A stretch of 33,367 nucleotides of DNA from Levilactobacillus lindianensis (lineage in GTDB: Bacteria; Bacillota; Bacilli; Lactobacillales; Lactobacillaceae): positions 1 to 33,367 of the forward strand of contig NZ_RHOD01000022.1 of assembly GCF_003946095.1 (NCBI RefSeq), given 5' to 3'. Below the pieces are notes generated by a model that saw nothing but the letters and a program-made list of their open reading frames with translations, was not told the origin of the DNA and made no database searches. Position numbers and translations under genes: made by a program. This document shows positions 8,786 to 17,416 of this stretch, piece after piece; the first letter of the stretch is position 1; every line of letters begins with the position of its first letter.

Positions 8786-10114
8786 ATGAAGAAACAGTTA
8801 CGGCAAGTTATGATTGGACTGGTGACGGCGGTGACGCTGGTTACCGGTGGGTTAAGTGGTTTGGGTGCCAGTGCACCGGTTGTGGCGCAAGCGGCAACGA
8901 GTGCGACCAGCACGGTGAACCTGCAGGCAAAGGCTGGAATTGCGGTCGATGCCAAGACGGGTCAGATTTTATATGACAAGAACAGCGACAAGGCCTTACC
9001 AGTGGCCTCGATGACCAAGCTATTGTCGATTTACCTGGTGCTCCAGGCCATTCACAATGGCAAATTAAAGTGGGACCAAAAGATTACCGTCAGCAAGGAC
9101 GTAGCCAAAGTGGCCAAGGATACCAAGTTATCCAACGTGCCTTTGCGGGCCGGTCACAGTTACACGGTCAAGTCCTTGTACCAAGCTTCCTTGATTTACT
9201 CGGCTAATGGGGCCGTTGAAGCCCTTGGGAGTGCCGTTGCTGGTTCCCCCCACGCCTTTGTCACGCAGATGAAGGCTCAAGCTAAGAAACTCGGGATGAC
9301 CAACGTTAAGATTTACAATGCCTGTGGGTTAACCAACAAGCAAGTTGGTAACCTCGGCTACTCAGATGTAGCGGGTTCTGCCGAAAACGAATGGTCCGCC
9401 GCCGACCAAGCCAAGTTGGCCGTGGCCTTACTGAACAAGTACCCCGAAGTCCTTGAAACCACGAAGATTGATAAGTTGTGGTTTGAGAAGGGCACCCAGG
9501 ATGCCACGAAGATGGACAACTGGAACTGGATGTTGAAGGGGCTTACCGCTTCTTACAGCAAGCTCCACGTTGATGGGTTGAAGACGGGGACGTCCGATGC
9601 CGCCGGTGCCAACTTTACCGGGACCTCCGATCATGATGGTAACCGGATTGTGACGGTGGTGCTGCATGCTTCCCACAAGTCCGAAACCGACCCAGCGCGT
9701 TTCCAACAGACGCAGAAGATGATGTCTTACGTTTACAATAACTTCAAGACGGTGAGTTACCAGGCCGGCGACCAGATCAAGGGTGCCAAGAGCATCAAGA
9801 CCAACGACGCCAAGGAAAAGACAGCCAAGACGGTCTTGGGCCAGGACGTTAAGCTCTGGATTCGAAACGACCAGGTTGCCAGCAACGTTTCCGCTAAGCC
9901 GCAATTAAAGGCTAAGTTGGAAAAGAACAAAGCATTGGAAGCCCCAGTCAAGAAGAATGCCACAATTGGGACCGCTAATGTTGCCATGAAGGGTGACCAA
10001 TTAGGGTTCTTGGGAAATACCAAGACCACTAAGGTGCCGCTGAAGGTCACGCAAGCCGTGGAAAAGGCCAATATCTTTGTCCGCGTCTGGCGGTCAATTG
10101 TTTCACTGTTTTAA
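8786..10114 (+). CDS. dacA: D-alanyl-D-alanine carboxypeptidase (PBP5/DacA type)
   Basis: Removes the terminal D-Ala from peptidoglycan pentapeptides outside the membrane and so limits cross-linking. 442 residues: a signal peptide (about 1-37), then the peptidase S11 domain with all three active-site motifs: SMTK (Ser75 nucleophile, Lys78), SAN (Ser139-Asn141) and KTG (Lys266-Gly268). A PBP5 C-terminal beta domain follows. The last about 18 residues (KANIFVRVWRSIVSLF) form the amphipathic helix that anchors this family to the membrane. It lies 53 bases after the kinase gene with no terminator between, so it is probably the third gene of the operon. RBS GAGGAG. Confidence 0.94.
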   Translation: MKKQLRQVMIGLVTAVTLVTGGLSGLGASAPVVAQAATSATSTVNLQAKAGIAVDAKTGQILYDKNSDKALPVASMTKLLSIYLVLQAIHNGKLKWDQKITVSKDVAKVAKDTKLSNVPLRAGHSYTVKSLYQASLIYSANGAVEALGSAVAGSPHAFVTQMKAQAKKLGMTNVKIYNACGLTNKQVGNLGYSDVAGSAENEWSAADQAKLAVALLNKYPEVLETTKIDKLWFEKGTQDATKMDNWNWMLKGLTASYSKLHVDGLKTGTSDAAGANFTGTSDHDGNRIVTVVLHASHKSETDPARFQQTQKMMSYVYNNFKTVSYQAGDQIKGAKSIKTNDAKEKTAKTVLGQDVKLWIRNDQVASNVSAKPQLKAKLEKNKALEAPVKKNATIGTANVAMKGDQLGFLGNTKTTKVPLKVTQAVEKANIFVRVWRSIVSLF

Positions 10115-10140
10115 CCCCAGCTAATCCTGAGATAAGTTTT

Positions 10141-10175
10141 ATCGCCGATCCCTACGGGGATGGGCGATTTTTTCG
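10141..10175 (+). terminator. dacA terminator
   Basis: ATCGCC-GATCC pairs with GGAT-GGGCGAT around a CTACG loop, followed by a T run. Confidence 0.8.
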
Positions 10176-10198
10176 GGTTAGAGATCGACATTTGTTGC

Positions 10199-10324
10199 AT
10201 GAGATTTAATGAAAAAAGGCTTTCATTTGCGAGAGAATGGGCGTTAGCTTTCAGTAAACTAGGCTGGATAAATCCCGATATTACAGACTTTTTAAGGTTA
10301 AAGTCTGATGAGTCTGTACTGTGA
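10199..10324 (+). CDS. Possible 41-residue ORF or gene remnant
   Basis: An ATG-to-TGA frame between dacA and the YhgE gene encodes a protein-like sequence, beginning MRFNEKRLSFAREWALAF and ending LRLKSDESVL, with even amphipathic spacing. There is no ribosome binding site and no clear promoter, so it may be the end of a lost gene. The rest of the 390-base gap holds only the dacA terminator and the next promoter. Confidence 0.25.
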   Translation: MRFNEKRLSFAREWALAFSKLGWINPDITDFLRLKSDESVL

Positions 10325-10417
10325 AACATTTTCTTTAATCGATCGCATAAGCCGTGAAAACCAGTAATGACAAGGGATAAGACCGATTTTAGGGATTGTC
10401 AATGGCCTGTTGCATTT

Positions 10418-10459
10418 TTGACAAGTCAAGCGTTATTGTGCGACTATGTTCTATAATAA
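10418..10459 (+). promoter_or_regulatory. Promoter region of the YhgE/Pip gene
   Basis: TATAAT at 10453-10458 is a consensus -10 with no good -35 at 16-18 bases. A short symmetric site, TTGAC-AA-GTCAA (10418-10429), lies upstream and could bind an activator or repressor. Confidence 0.4.
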
Positions 10460-10506
10460 TTAGCCCGTATTTTGAGGAATTTTAAAGGAAAAGGGAGTTG
10501 AAACTC

Positions 10507-13422
10507 GTGAAGATGATTAAAGGCGAATGGGATTACATTCGGCACAACCGGTTAATTTTGATTTCCGTGTTGGCCATTATGTTCATTCCGTTCCTCTACT
10601 GTATCTTCTTTCTAAAGTCAGTGTGGGACCCGTATGGTGAAACCGGTGAGCTACCCGTTGCGGTGGTTAACCAAGACAAACCGGTCACCTACCAAGGACA
10701 GAAGTTAAATGTTGGGGATCAAACGGTAACGAATTTAAAGAAGAATAAGCAATTGGGTTGGAAGTTCGTGTCGGCCAAGACCGCCGCGGACGGGTTGAAG
10801 CACCACAAGTATTACACGGTGATTACCTTGCCTAAGAACTTCTCGTCTAACGCCGCTACGGCGCTGAACAAGCATCCCAAGAAGATGACCTTCACGTACA
10901 AGACCAACGGTTCCGCCAACTACATCGCGCAAGTTATGAGTGAAGTTGGGTCGAGCAAGCTGGACAGTCAGATCCGTGCCAAAGTCACTAAGGCTTACGC
11001 ACAGGCGACGTTCAAGCAGATCTACACCGTGGGTCAAGGAATGAACAAGGCCGCCAAGGGTTCCGCCCAATTGAAGGACGGGACGGTCACGTTGACCGAT
11101 GGGTTAAACACTTACACCACCGGGGTTAAGACGCTGAACAATGGTCTGCAACAAATGAAGACCTCCGTGACGCCATTGGCTACCGGGATTCAACAGTTAA
11201 GCACGGGTTCGGCCACATTAGCTTCTGGACTCAGCCAATACACGGCCGGTGTCTCGAAGTTAAACAGCAACATGCCAACCTTACAGGCTGGGGCCGCTAA
11301 GCTGAATAGGGGGACTTATACCTATGTTGATGGGGTTTACAAACTCAACAGTGGGTTAGGCCAAATGAGCAGCAAGGTTGGACCTTTGGCTAGTGGGGTT
11401 ACGCAGTTGAAGACTGGGAGTAACTCACTGACTAAGGGACTGAAAAAGCTGGATAGTAATTCTAGTCAATTGACTAGCGGTTCAGCTACACTTGCAAGTG
11501 CGCTTAATTCCTTACCAGGAATGTTGTCTGGATTGCAATCTAGTGCCGCTTCTCTGTCAGGGTTAACGCCTAGTACTTTGAGTGATATGTCTAAATTACT
11601 TGATGCAATGCCAGAACTTTCGGATGACGAAAAGACTGCGTTACAAACAGCTCTTCCTCAGCTGGCGGCATTACCAACTTTTGCCAATACCTTAGGCGCT
11701 CAGGCGCAAGATGTTCAGGCGAAAATTGTAGCACTTTCGCAGACTACGCCACCAGCTAATACTGGAACGGACAATAGCGCTACTGTAGAGAGCGCTAATA
11801 ATGCTGCACAAGCTGCTGATGATGCAGCGGATAAACTTCAGGCGGCTATTGCAGCTAGTGCTGATAGCTCTACAATCAGTACTGATGCAAGTAATGTTAA
11901 AGAAGCTACGCAAGCTTCTAAGGCAGCAACTAAAGCTGTAAGTGCCAACAAGGTAGCTTCTACCGACACTGACACTTCAGATTACGCCACTAAGTTGAAA
12001 GAGCTTACTGATAGCTTTACAACTTTAGCTGGAAGCTTAAAACAAATGCAGACATTAGCTGCGGTAGCACCGATTTTAACCAAGGTGGAGCCAGCCATGA
12101 ACGGCATGCTAGCTGTTTCTCCAGCTGAAATCCAAGCTTTGCAAACAGCGATGCCTGGACTGCAGGGTGCCTTACAAGCACTTAATGGTCTGAGTGGAGC
12201 CTCTACACAGCTTGACAAGTTATTAGCAGGTGCAAACCAGCTTAATGACGGCGTCACGCAGTACACGGCTGGTGTTCACACCGCACTTGATGGTTCACAA
12301 CAAGTGACGACTGGTTTAAACACGCTTAACTCGAACATCCCAGCCTTAACTTCCGGAGCCTCCCAATTATTAGACGGGAGCAACACGTTAGCTAAGAAGG
12401 GGTCTGAACTCACAAGTGGGACGTCATCACTCAACTCTGGGATTGGCCAAGTTGCTAGTGGGGTTTCCCAATTGAACGGCAACTCTGCTAAATTAAACAG
12501 TGGTGCTGGCCAACTCAGCAGTGGTTTATCAACCTTAAATGGTAAGATTCCAACGCTGACCAGTGGGGTTAACCAACTGGCTGACGGGTCCGCTAAGCTG
12601 GACGCCAACAGCAACAAGCTGATGCAAGGTACCAACAAGCTCAGCAAGGGTTCCGGGACTTTGGCTAAGTCGCTGAAGTCAGGGGCTGACCAGATTAACG
12701 CACAACCATTGACCAGCAAGACGGCCGATATGTTTGCGGCACCAACTCATTTGAAGCACGAAAGCTACAGCTACGTGCCTAACTATGGGCATGCCTTAGC
12801 ACCTTACGTGCTTTCCGTGGCGTTATACGTTGGGGCCTTGGTCTTCAACTTTGCCTTCCCAATTCGGAAGGTCTCCATGGCTGGCGGTTCCGCTTCAGGT
12901 TGGTTCCTGAGCAAGCTGTCGATTGGTGCGGTTGAAGGGTTAGCAATGGGGGTCATCGAGCCATCACTGATGATGCTCGCGGGCTTATCCGTTGATCACC
13001 CAATGCAGATGATTCTGATTTCCGTCTTGTTTGCGGAGGCGTCGATGTTCATTGTCATGTTCCTGTCGATGCTCCTGGACAACCCAGGACGGTTCATCGC
13101 CATGGTTCTCCTGATGCTACAACTTGGGGGTTCCGGTGGGACGTTCCCAATGGAAGTCACGAACCACTTCTACAACGTTGTGCACCCATTCTTACCAATG
13201 ACTTACTCCATCTTAGGCTTCCGTGAGGCGATTACCTCAGGGATGTCTGGCATGGTTGGCTTGGCAACTTGGGTCCTGCTACTGTTCACTGTTATCGCCA
13301 TTGCCTTACTCTGGCCAACGATGTGGTGGTTACAAAAGAAGCATTTAATGGGCGTTTCCCAATTGGACGATAACCAAAAACTCCAAGAGGTCGAAGACCC
13401 AAATACAAATAGTCATTCTTAA
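10507..13422 (+). CDS. YhgE/Pip family membrane protein
   Basis: 971 residues from GTG at 10507, nine bases after GGGAG; an in-frame TTG at 10498 lies too close to that site. One N-terminal membrane helix (about 13-35) is followed by the YhgE/Pip N-terminal domain (VAVVNQDKP). Next comes a very long outside region of LxxG-type repeats (QLxxGxxxLxxGLxxYTxGV), predicted coiled coil, and five or six C-terminal helices of the ABC-2 membrane fold (about 755-955). Relatives include the lactococcal phage infection protein Pip and the SPP1 receptor YueB, and EsaA of type VII secretion. A phage-receptor or secretion role is inferred. Nucleotides about 11400-12240 have different codon use from the flanks, with many A/T-ending codons, and few LxxG repeats, suggesting a recombined segment. 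Confidence 0.88.
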   Translation: MKMIKGEWDYIRHNRLILISVLAIMFIPFLYCIFFLKSVWDPYGETGELPVAVVNQDKPVTYQGQKLNVGDQTVTNLKKNKQLGWKFVSAKTAADGLKHHKYYTVITLPKNFSSNAATALNKHPKKMTFTYKTNGSANYIAQVMSEVGSSKLDSQIRAKVTKAYAQATFKQIYTVGQGMNKAAKGSAQLKDGTVTLTDGLNTYTTGVKTLNNGLQQMKTSVTPLATGIQQLSTGSATLASGLSQYTAGVSKLNSNMPTLQAGAAKLNRGTYTYVDGVYKLNSGLGQMSSKVGPLASGVTQLKTGSNSLTKGLKKLDSNSSQLTSGSATLASALNSLPGMLSGLQSSAASLSGLTPSTLSDMSKLLDAMPELSDDEKTALQTALPQLAALPTFANTLGAQAQDVQAKIVALSQTTPPANTGTDNSATVESANNAAQAADDAADKLQAAIAASADSSTISTDASNVKEATQASKAATKAVSANKVASTDTDTSDYATKLKELTDSFTTLAGSLKQMQTLAAVAPILTKVEPAMNGMLAVSPAEIQALQTAMPGLQGALQALNGLSGASTQLDKLLAGANQLNDGVTQYTAGVHTALDGSQQVTTGLNTLNSNIPALTSGASQLLDGSNTLAKKGSELTSGTSSLNSGIGQVASGVSQLNGNSAKLNSGAGQLSSGLSTLNGKIPTLTSGVNQLADGSAKLDANSNKLMQGTNKLSKGSGTLAKSLKSGADQINAQPLTSKTADMFAAPTHLKHESYSYVPNYGHALAPYVLSVALYVGALVFNFAFPIRKVSMAGGSASGWFLSKLSIGAVEGLAMGVIEPSLMMLAGLSVDHPMQMILISVLFAEASMFIVMFLSMLLDNPGRFIAMVLLMLQLGGSGGTFPMEVTNHFYNVVHPFLPMTYSILGFREAITSGMSGMVGLATWVLLLFTVIAIALLWPTMWWLQKKHLMGVSQLDDNQKLQEVEDPNTNSHS

Positions 13423-13436
13423 TAACGACTCGCTGA

Positions 13437-13473
13437 GAAGCGACGTGAGACCGCTGGTTTCGCGTCGCTTTTT
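13437..13473 (+). terminator. Terminator of the YhgE/Pip gene
   Basis: AAGCGACG pairs with CGTCGCTT, with an inner GAGACC/GGTTTC stem, followed by TTTTT. Confidence 0.85.
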
Positions 13474-13476
13474 GCG

Positions 13477-13482
13477 TATAAT
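13477..13482 (+). promoter_or_regulatory. -10 box of the GNAT gene at 13512
   Basis: Consensus TATAAT immediately after the preceding terminator; no clear -35. A transcript starting about seven bases on would leave the ATG at 13491 almost leaderless, which supports ATG 13512 as the true start. Confidence 0.5.
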
Positions 13483-13511
13483 AAAGGGGTATGAGAAAAG
13501 GGGACTTTAGA

Positions 13512-14018
13512 ATGAGTATCCAATTTCGGCAAGCCAAACGCGCCGATTTATCATTGATTGTGGCTATTTATAATGAAGCGGTGACCACCAAACAAAGCAC
13601 GGCGGATGTTCAGCCGGTGACGGTGGCACAACGTGAAGCTTGGTTCACGAGCTTTAATCCATTGCGCTTCCCACTGTGGATGATTGAAAACGAGGGCCGA
13701 GTCGCGGGATTCGTCGGCTTAGAGCCCTATAGCGACCGCGCTGGTTACCGGCACGTGGCTGAGTCGGCACTCTACCTGGCTAGCGACCAACAAGGCCAGC
13801 ACATCGGCTCACAGGCTGTTGACTGGATTGCCCGACAAGCCCCTAAGCTGGGACTGACAACGGTGATTGCCCGCATCTTTGGTCACAATACAGCCAGTCG
13901 GAAGCTCTTCACAAAGGCCGGTTACGCGCAGTGGGGCCATTTGCCTGAAATTGCCGAAATGCCAGGATTTACAGCCGATCTGGAAGTGTACGGGCGTCAT
14001 TTCACGACGACAGATTAA
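13512..14018 (+). CDS. GNAT N-acetyltransferase, PAT-like
   Basis: 168 residues from the ATG at 13512, preceded by AGGGGA; the ATG at 13491 is the other option. The layout matches phosphinothricin/methionine-sulfone-type acetyltransferases (PAT/YwnH group): IRQAKRADL-like start, IYNEAV at residue about 20, then WMIENEGRVAGFVGLEPY, ESALYLASDQQGQHIGSQ with the acetyl-CoA loop (QQGQHIGS), and ARIFGHNTASRKLFTKAGY near the end. These enzymes acetylate small amino compounds using acetyl-CoA in the cytosol; the substrate here is unknown. It appears to be monocistronic. Confidence 0.85.
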   Translation: MSIQFRQAKRADLSLIVAIYNEAVTTKQSTADVQPVTVAQREAWFTSFNPLRFPLWMIENEGRVAGFVGLEPYSDRAGYRHVAESALYLASDQQGQHIGSQAVDWIARQAPKLGLTTVIARIFGHNTASRKLFTKAGYAQWGHLPEIAEMPGFTADLEVYGRHFTTTD

Positions 14019-14228
14019 AAAGCAATGAAAGTTATGAAAACTTGCTGGGTAACTTCACAAACGATTCATAGATCCTAGCTGGATCAGGGATAACCCTTGA
14101 TAAATATCATAGATGTTATATGAAAATGGTCTGAAACATGTTAAAATATCATCGTGTGGTTTTACGCGTAAGTGGTAAATCCATTAACGTGCTTCATATC
14201 TCAGAGTATTCGACGGAGGCAGACATTC

Positions 14229-15032
14229 TTGAATAAACGACGGCCAAACCCCAAGCAGGTGCCAGACCCCACAGAACCAATGTGGCGGTCGACCTTGCGG
14301 GTAGCCATGCCCCTTAACTTGAGTTACATACCTATCGGGCTGGCTTGTGGGATTTTGCTACACGCGGCAGGGTTTAATACATTCCTTACTGGATTAGTTT
14401 CACTGCTGGTCTTTTCTGGTGGGGGTCAATTTTTAATTGCCACGATGTTGACTATTAATTCCCCATTACTTTCAATTGTTTTAATGCTGTTTTTCTTGGA
14501 ACTTCGGTATGCACTACTAAGTTCGAGTCTATCGCCTTACTTAAAGGGCCAATCCAACCGCTTTCTCTTTATTTTTGCGGTTTCGTTAAACGATGAAAAT
14601 TATGCGATTAATTACTTAAAATTCGCCACGGATAAGAAGTGGACGGTGCGAGAGGCCTTAGCGGTCGAGCACTACTCGCTACTTTTTTGGGCGACGAGTA
14701 ACGTTATCGGGAGTCTGATCGGTAGCGCATTGAAGATTGATTTGACTGTTGTGCATTTTGCACTGACGGCTTTGTTCCTCTACATGATTGTGATGCAACT
14801 CAAGAGTCATTTGACCCTATTGATTTGCTTCATCTCGGCAATTTTAGCGGCCGCTTTCATGATGATTACCAAGAGTACCTTGGGCCTCGTGATTGCGACG
14901 GTTGTCTCATCCTTGATTGGGTTTGCTTTAGAAGAATTCATTCAGAGAAAGATGCCGGACAGCCATTGGTTACGCCGGATACACAGTCCCGGATCAAAGA
15001 AATCAGCCGTGGAACATTCAGACGCTAATTAG
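14229..15032 (+). CDS. azlC: AzlC family amino-acid exporter, large subunit
   Basis: 267 residues from TTG at 14229, nine bases after GGAGG; the frame is open upstream to 14172 but without a ribosome binding site. AzlC with AzlD forms the branched-chain amino-acid (and azaleucine) exporter of the LIV-E family. Visible are about seven hydrophobic segments and the family motif region SYIPIGLACGILLHAAG...SLLVFSGGGQFLIATML, followed by ELRYALLSSSLSPYLK. The C-terminus is basic and cytosolic. azlD follows 17 bases downstream. The exported substrate cannot be told from sequence. Confidence 0.88.
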   Translation: MNKRRPNPKQVPDPTEPMWRSTLRVAMPLNLSYIPIGLACGILLHAAGFNTFLTGLVSLLVFSGGGQFLIATMLTINSPLLSIVLMLFFLELRYALLSSSLSPYLKGQSNRFLFIFAVSLNDENYAINYLKFATDKKWTVREALAVEHYSLLFWATSNVIGSLIGSALKIDLTVVHFALTALFLYMIVMQLKSHLTLLICFISAILAAAFMMITKSTLGLVIATVVSSLIGFALEEFIQRKMPDSHWLRRIHSPGSKKSAVEHSDAN

Positions 15033-15049
15033 GATGCAAGGAGAGCTAT

Positions 15050-15394
15050 ATGAGTGCAGTTAATAACTGGAACAGTACGCAACATTTTTGGCTAATTATT
15101 TTTGGATTTGTTGTCGCCTTCATTCCACGTTTCGTGCCGCTGATGTTATTCACCAAGCAGGCCATTCCCGAGTGGTTTAACGAATGGATGAAGTTTGTGC
15201 CGACGTCATTGTTTACGGCGCTAGTGGTTAAGGACATCTTTATCGATAGTTCCAGCTATGCTTTGATTCTGAATAATTACGCGCTGATGATTTCAGCAGT
15301 AATGGTTATCTTCGTTGCTTATCGGACACGGTCGATGGTCGTTTCCGTTATTGTTGGGCTGGCTGGGGTATTCCTCCTGTCGATGTTCCTTTGA
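15050..15394 (+). CDS. azlD: AzlD family small subunit
   Basis: 114 residues with four hydrophobic helices, the usual size for AzlD. The PRFVPLMLFTKQAIPEWFNEWMKFVPTSLFTALV stretch is the conserved core of the family. AAGGAG precedes the ATG and the gene follows azlC by 17 bases, so the two are co-transcribed and form one exporter. Confidence 0.88.
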   Translation: MSAVNNWNSTQHFWLIIFGFVVAFIPRFVPLMLFTKQAIPEWFNEWMKFVPTSLFTALVVKDIFIDSSSYALILNNYALMISAVMVIFVAYRTRSMVVSVIVGLAGVFLLSMFL

Positions 15395-15419
15395 CACTAA
15401 TTTAACGAATAAATCAGAT

Positions 15420-15452
15420 GAGGTTTGGCAGTTATGCTGGGCCTCTTTTTTG
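15420..15452 (+). terminator. azlCD terminator
   Basis: GAGGTTTGGCA pairs with TGCTGGGCCTC using several G-T pairs, followed by six T residues. Confidence 0.75.
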
Positions 15453-15674
15453 ATCTGGTATACGATAAAATCAGTTTAAAATATAATTATCATTGTTATT
15501 AGTTTTGAATCGAAACCATTTGAATTGGCTCAACTATAACACGTTCTGTCTGGCAGGGATACTAGAGATGAAAATCAGGAACAATGGTTAAGTGGCTCGT
15601 CAGTTTGGTCGACAGAAGTGTTGTGATCAAGGTGGAAGTGCAGTAAGTATTTGATTGCAGTAGAAGAGGTTTTC

Positions 15675-15903
15675 ATGGCACAACCGATTTCAATCAAACT
15701 CGATGACGAGATAGATCGGCTACTCACAGCCTATACGCAGGCGCACGGAATCACTAAGTCAGCTTAAAGTGGTTTCAACTAACTTAGAGGATTGGATGAC
15801 GGTCCAATCCGCCGACGAAACCTATCAATCCTGGAAAGCCGATAATTTTAAGACTAAGCCTTGGCTGGAAATGTTGGCGATGTTGGAACGAACCGACAAA
15901 TAA
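15675..15903 (+). pseudogene. Frameshifted ribbon-helix-helix antitoxin remnant
   Basis: From ATG 15675 (AGAAGAGG upstream) the frame reads MAQPISIKLDDEIDRLLTAY, then TQAHGITKSA and a stop at 15765. This is the N-terminal half of a RelB/DinJ-like ribbon-helix-helix domain. A second frame (15766-15903) continues with LEDWMTVQSADETYQSW and ends LEMLAMLERTDK, like the C-terminal, toxin-binding part. A frameshift near 15762 splits the two. No toxin gene follows: a terminator and the convergent cfa gene come next, so the system looks dead. The stretch 15453-15674 before it holds nothing I can name. Confidence 0.7.
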
Positions 15904-15915
15904 AAATTCAGATCA

Positions 15916-15962
15916 AAAAAGCATCACTCACCTGGTGATCAATCCAGGTAGGTGATGTTTTT
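15916..15962. terminator. Bidirectional terminator between azl side and cfa
   Basis: A long stem, GCATCAC-tc-ACCTGG with CCAGGT-a-GGTGATG, has A residues on the left and T residues on the right, so it can end transcription from both sides. It serves cfa on the minus strand. Confidence 0.85.
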
Positions 15963-16001
15963 AAGTCGGTCGAATGATCCGCGGTCATTCTGGCCAGTTG
16001 A

Positions 16002-17204
16002 TTAGTCCGTTACTTTTGATTTATCGTGGGTCTCATCGTACATGTAGTCCCGCGTCATTGGTAACATCCGGGCTGAAGGGCCCTTTGAGATCAAATACTG
16101 AATCACGTCAATATTACCAGACTTGAACGATGCTGCGCAAGCCTGAAGATAAAGATCCCACATCCGAACGAAGCGCTCGTCAAACATCTTGGCAACTTCA
16201 TCACGGTGTTCGTTAAAGTTCTTATCCCAAATTTCTACCGTCTTTTGGTAGTGACGGCGAAGGGGTTCCATATCATCGATCTGCAAACCATTCTCGATGA
16301 TGTGGGTGGTGTTTTCAATCAGGCCAGGCACGTAACCACCTGGGAAGATCCATTTGTTTAACCAACCATTGTTGGCGCCACCCTGTTGACGGGTAATCCC
16401 GTGGATTAAAGCGACACCGTCGTTCATCAGATACTTTTGAACACACTTGAAGTATTGGCCTAGGTTTTCCTGACCAACGTGTTCGAACATCCCCACGGAG
16501 GTGATGTAGTCCCACTTTTCGTTACCAATTTCACGGTAATCTTCCAACCGGACTTCGGCGACGTCTTGGAGGCCAGCTTCTTTAATGCGAGCATTCACGT
16601 AGTCGTATTGTTCCTGGCTCAGGGTAATTCCGGTGACGTGCAGGCCATATTCCTTGGCCGCCGTCAGCATCAGAGTTCCCCAACCACAACCAATATCGAG
16701 AAGTGTTTTACCCGGTTGGGGGTTCAGCTTCTTGATGATGTGGTGAACTTTATTAACCTGTGCGGTATACAAATCATCATCGGGTGATTCAAAGTAGGCA
16801 CAGGAATAAGTCATGGTGTCATCCAGCCATAACTTGTAAAAGTTATTCCCAATATCGTAATGGTCTTGCACGTCGGACTTGCTTTCCTTGACCGTGTGCT
16901 TTTGTTTTGGCAGGAAGTGGATAAACTTCTTGTTATGGAAGAAGGAATCCGTGTTTTCGTAGGCCGCAGTGATCAGGTCTTCGATGCTGCCGTCGACTTC
17001 AATTTTACCGTCCATGATGGCTTCGCCCAACGCAATCGAGGCGTTGCTGGAGATTTCCTTGATCGGAATCGCTTCGTGGAAGGTAATGGTGATGTCGGGA
17101 GTGCCAGTCCCATAGACATCGCTGGATCCGTCCCAATAGTTGACGCGGACGGGGATGTTAAAGGTGTGGCTTAGAAACGTCTTGTAGAATGTTTTTTCAA
17201 GCAT
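16002..17204 (-). CDS. cfa: Cyclopropane-fatty-acyl-phospholipid synthase
   Basis: Adds a methylene group from S-adenosylmethionine across the double bond of membrane phospholipid acyl chains, as in acid and stationary-phase adaptation. 400 residues from ATG at 17204, preceded by AAAGGA; the frame extends to 17234, inside the palindrome, with no ribosome binding site there. An N-terminal lipid-binding domain (about 1-100) is followed by [25 protein letters not shown] and the SAM-binding loop LLDIGCGWG (DIGCGWG at 170-176), with the bicarbonate/active-site region VGMFEHVG and GGYVPGL further on. It converges with the azlCD side and diverges from the gene at 17417. Confidence 0.95.
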   Translation of the reverse strand: MLEKTFYKTFLSHTFNIPVRVNYWDGSSDVYGTGTPDITITFHEAIPIKEISSNASIALGEAIMDGKIEVDGSIEDLITAAYENTDSFFHNKKFIHFLPKQKHTVKESKSDVQDHYDIGNNFYKLWLDDTMTYSCAYFESPDDDLYTAQVNKVHHIIKKLNPQPGKTLLDIGCGWGTLMLTAAKEYGLHVTGITLSQEQYDYVNARIKEAGLQDVAEVRLEDYREIGNEKWDYITSVGMFEHVGQENLGQYFKCVQKYLMNDGVALIHGITRQQGGANNGWLNKWIFPGGYVPGLIENTTHIIENGLQIDDMEPLRRHYQKTVEIWDKNFNEHRDEVAKMFDERFVRMWDLYLQACAASFKSGNIDVIQYLISKGPSARMLPMTRDYMYDETHDKSKVTD

Positions 17205-17221
17205 GACAGGGGTCCTTTCCG

Positions 17222-17249
17222 GTTTTTCTACCATATATGGTAGAAAAAC
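17222..17249. promoter_or_regulatory. Perfect 28-bp palindrome in the cfa leader
   Basis: From GTTTTTCTACC to GGTAGAAAAAC, centred on ATAT, every base pairs with its mirror position. On the minus strand it lies between the cfa -10 box (17264-17269) and the cfa ribosome binding site, at roughly +10 to +37 of the transcript. It may be a repressor operator that blocks the polymerase, or an RNA hairpin that controls translation or stability. Confidence 0.65.
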
Positions 17250-17263
17250 AAAATTACCTTTTT

Positions 17264-17269
17264 ATTATA
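17264..17269 (-). promoter_or_regulatory. cfa -10 box
   Basis: TATAAT on the minus strand; a weak TTACGT lies 18 bases upstream as -35. A stress or alternative promoter is possible but not visible. Confidence 0.5.
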
Positions 17270-17344
17270 CGCCTTTCACCTAGGATGACGTAAGGAAAGG
17301 ATTCGGATGAAAACGGTTAATCGGGATTTTGGTCGGGTGGACTC

Positions 17345-17383
17345 GGTAAAATTGACCGATTTACCCGCTAAGCATGGTATAAT
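17345..17383 (+). promoter_or_regulatory. Promoter of the gene at 17417 with inverted repeat
   Basis: Extended -10 TGGTATAAT at 17375-17383; TTGACC lies 20 bases upstream of the -10. An inverted repeat GGTAAA...TTTACC (17345-17364) brackets the TTGACC and could be an operator. Confidence 0.55.
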
Positions 17384-17416
17384 GAGGCTACAATTAACCA
17401 GCGGAGGTCTTTCATT

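Noticed and set aside
15475-15505. Fur-box-like AT-rich stretch after azlD
   Set aside because: Only a loose resemblance to the GATAATGATAATCATTATC consensus and no gene follows that would use it.
17305-17318. cre-like TGAAAACGGTTAAT upstream of the gene at 17417
   Set aside because: The last two fixed positions (CA) do not match, and the site could be chance; too weak to list.
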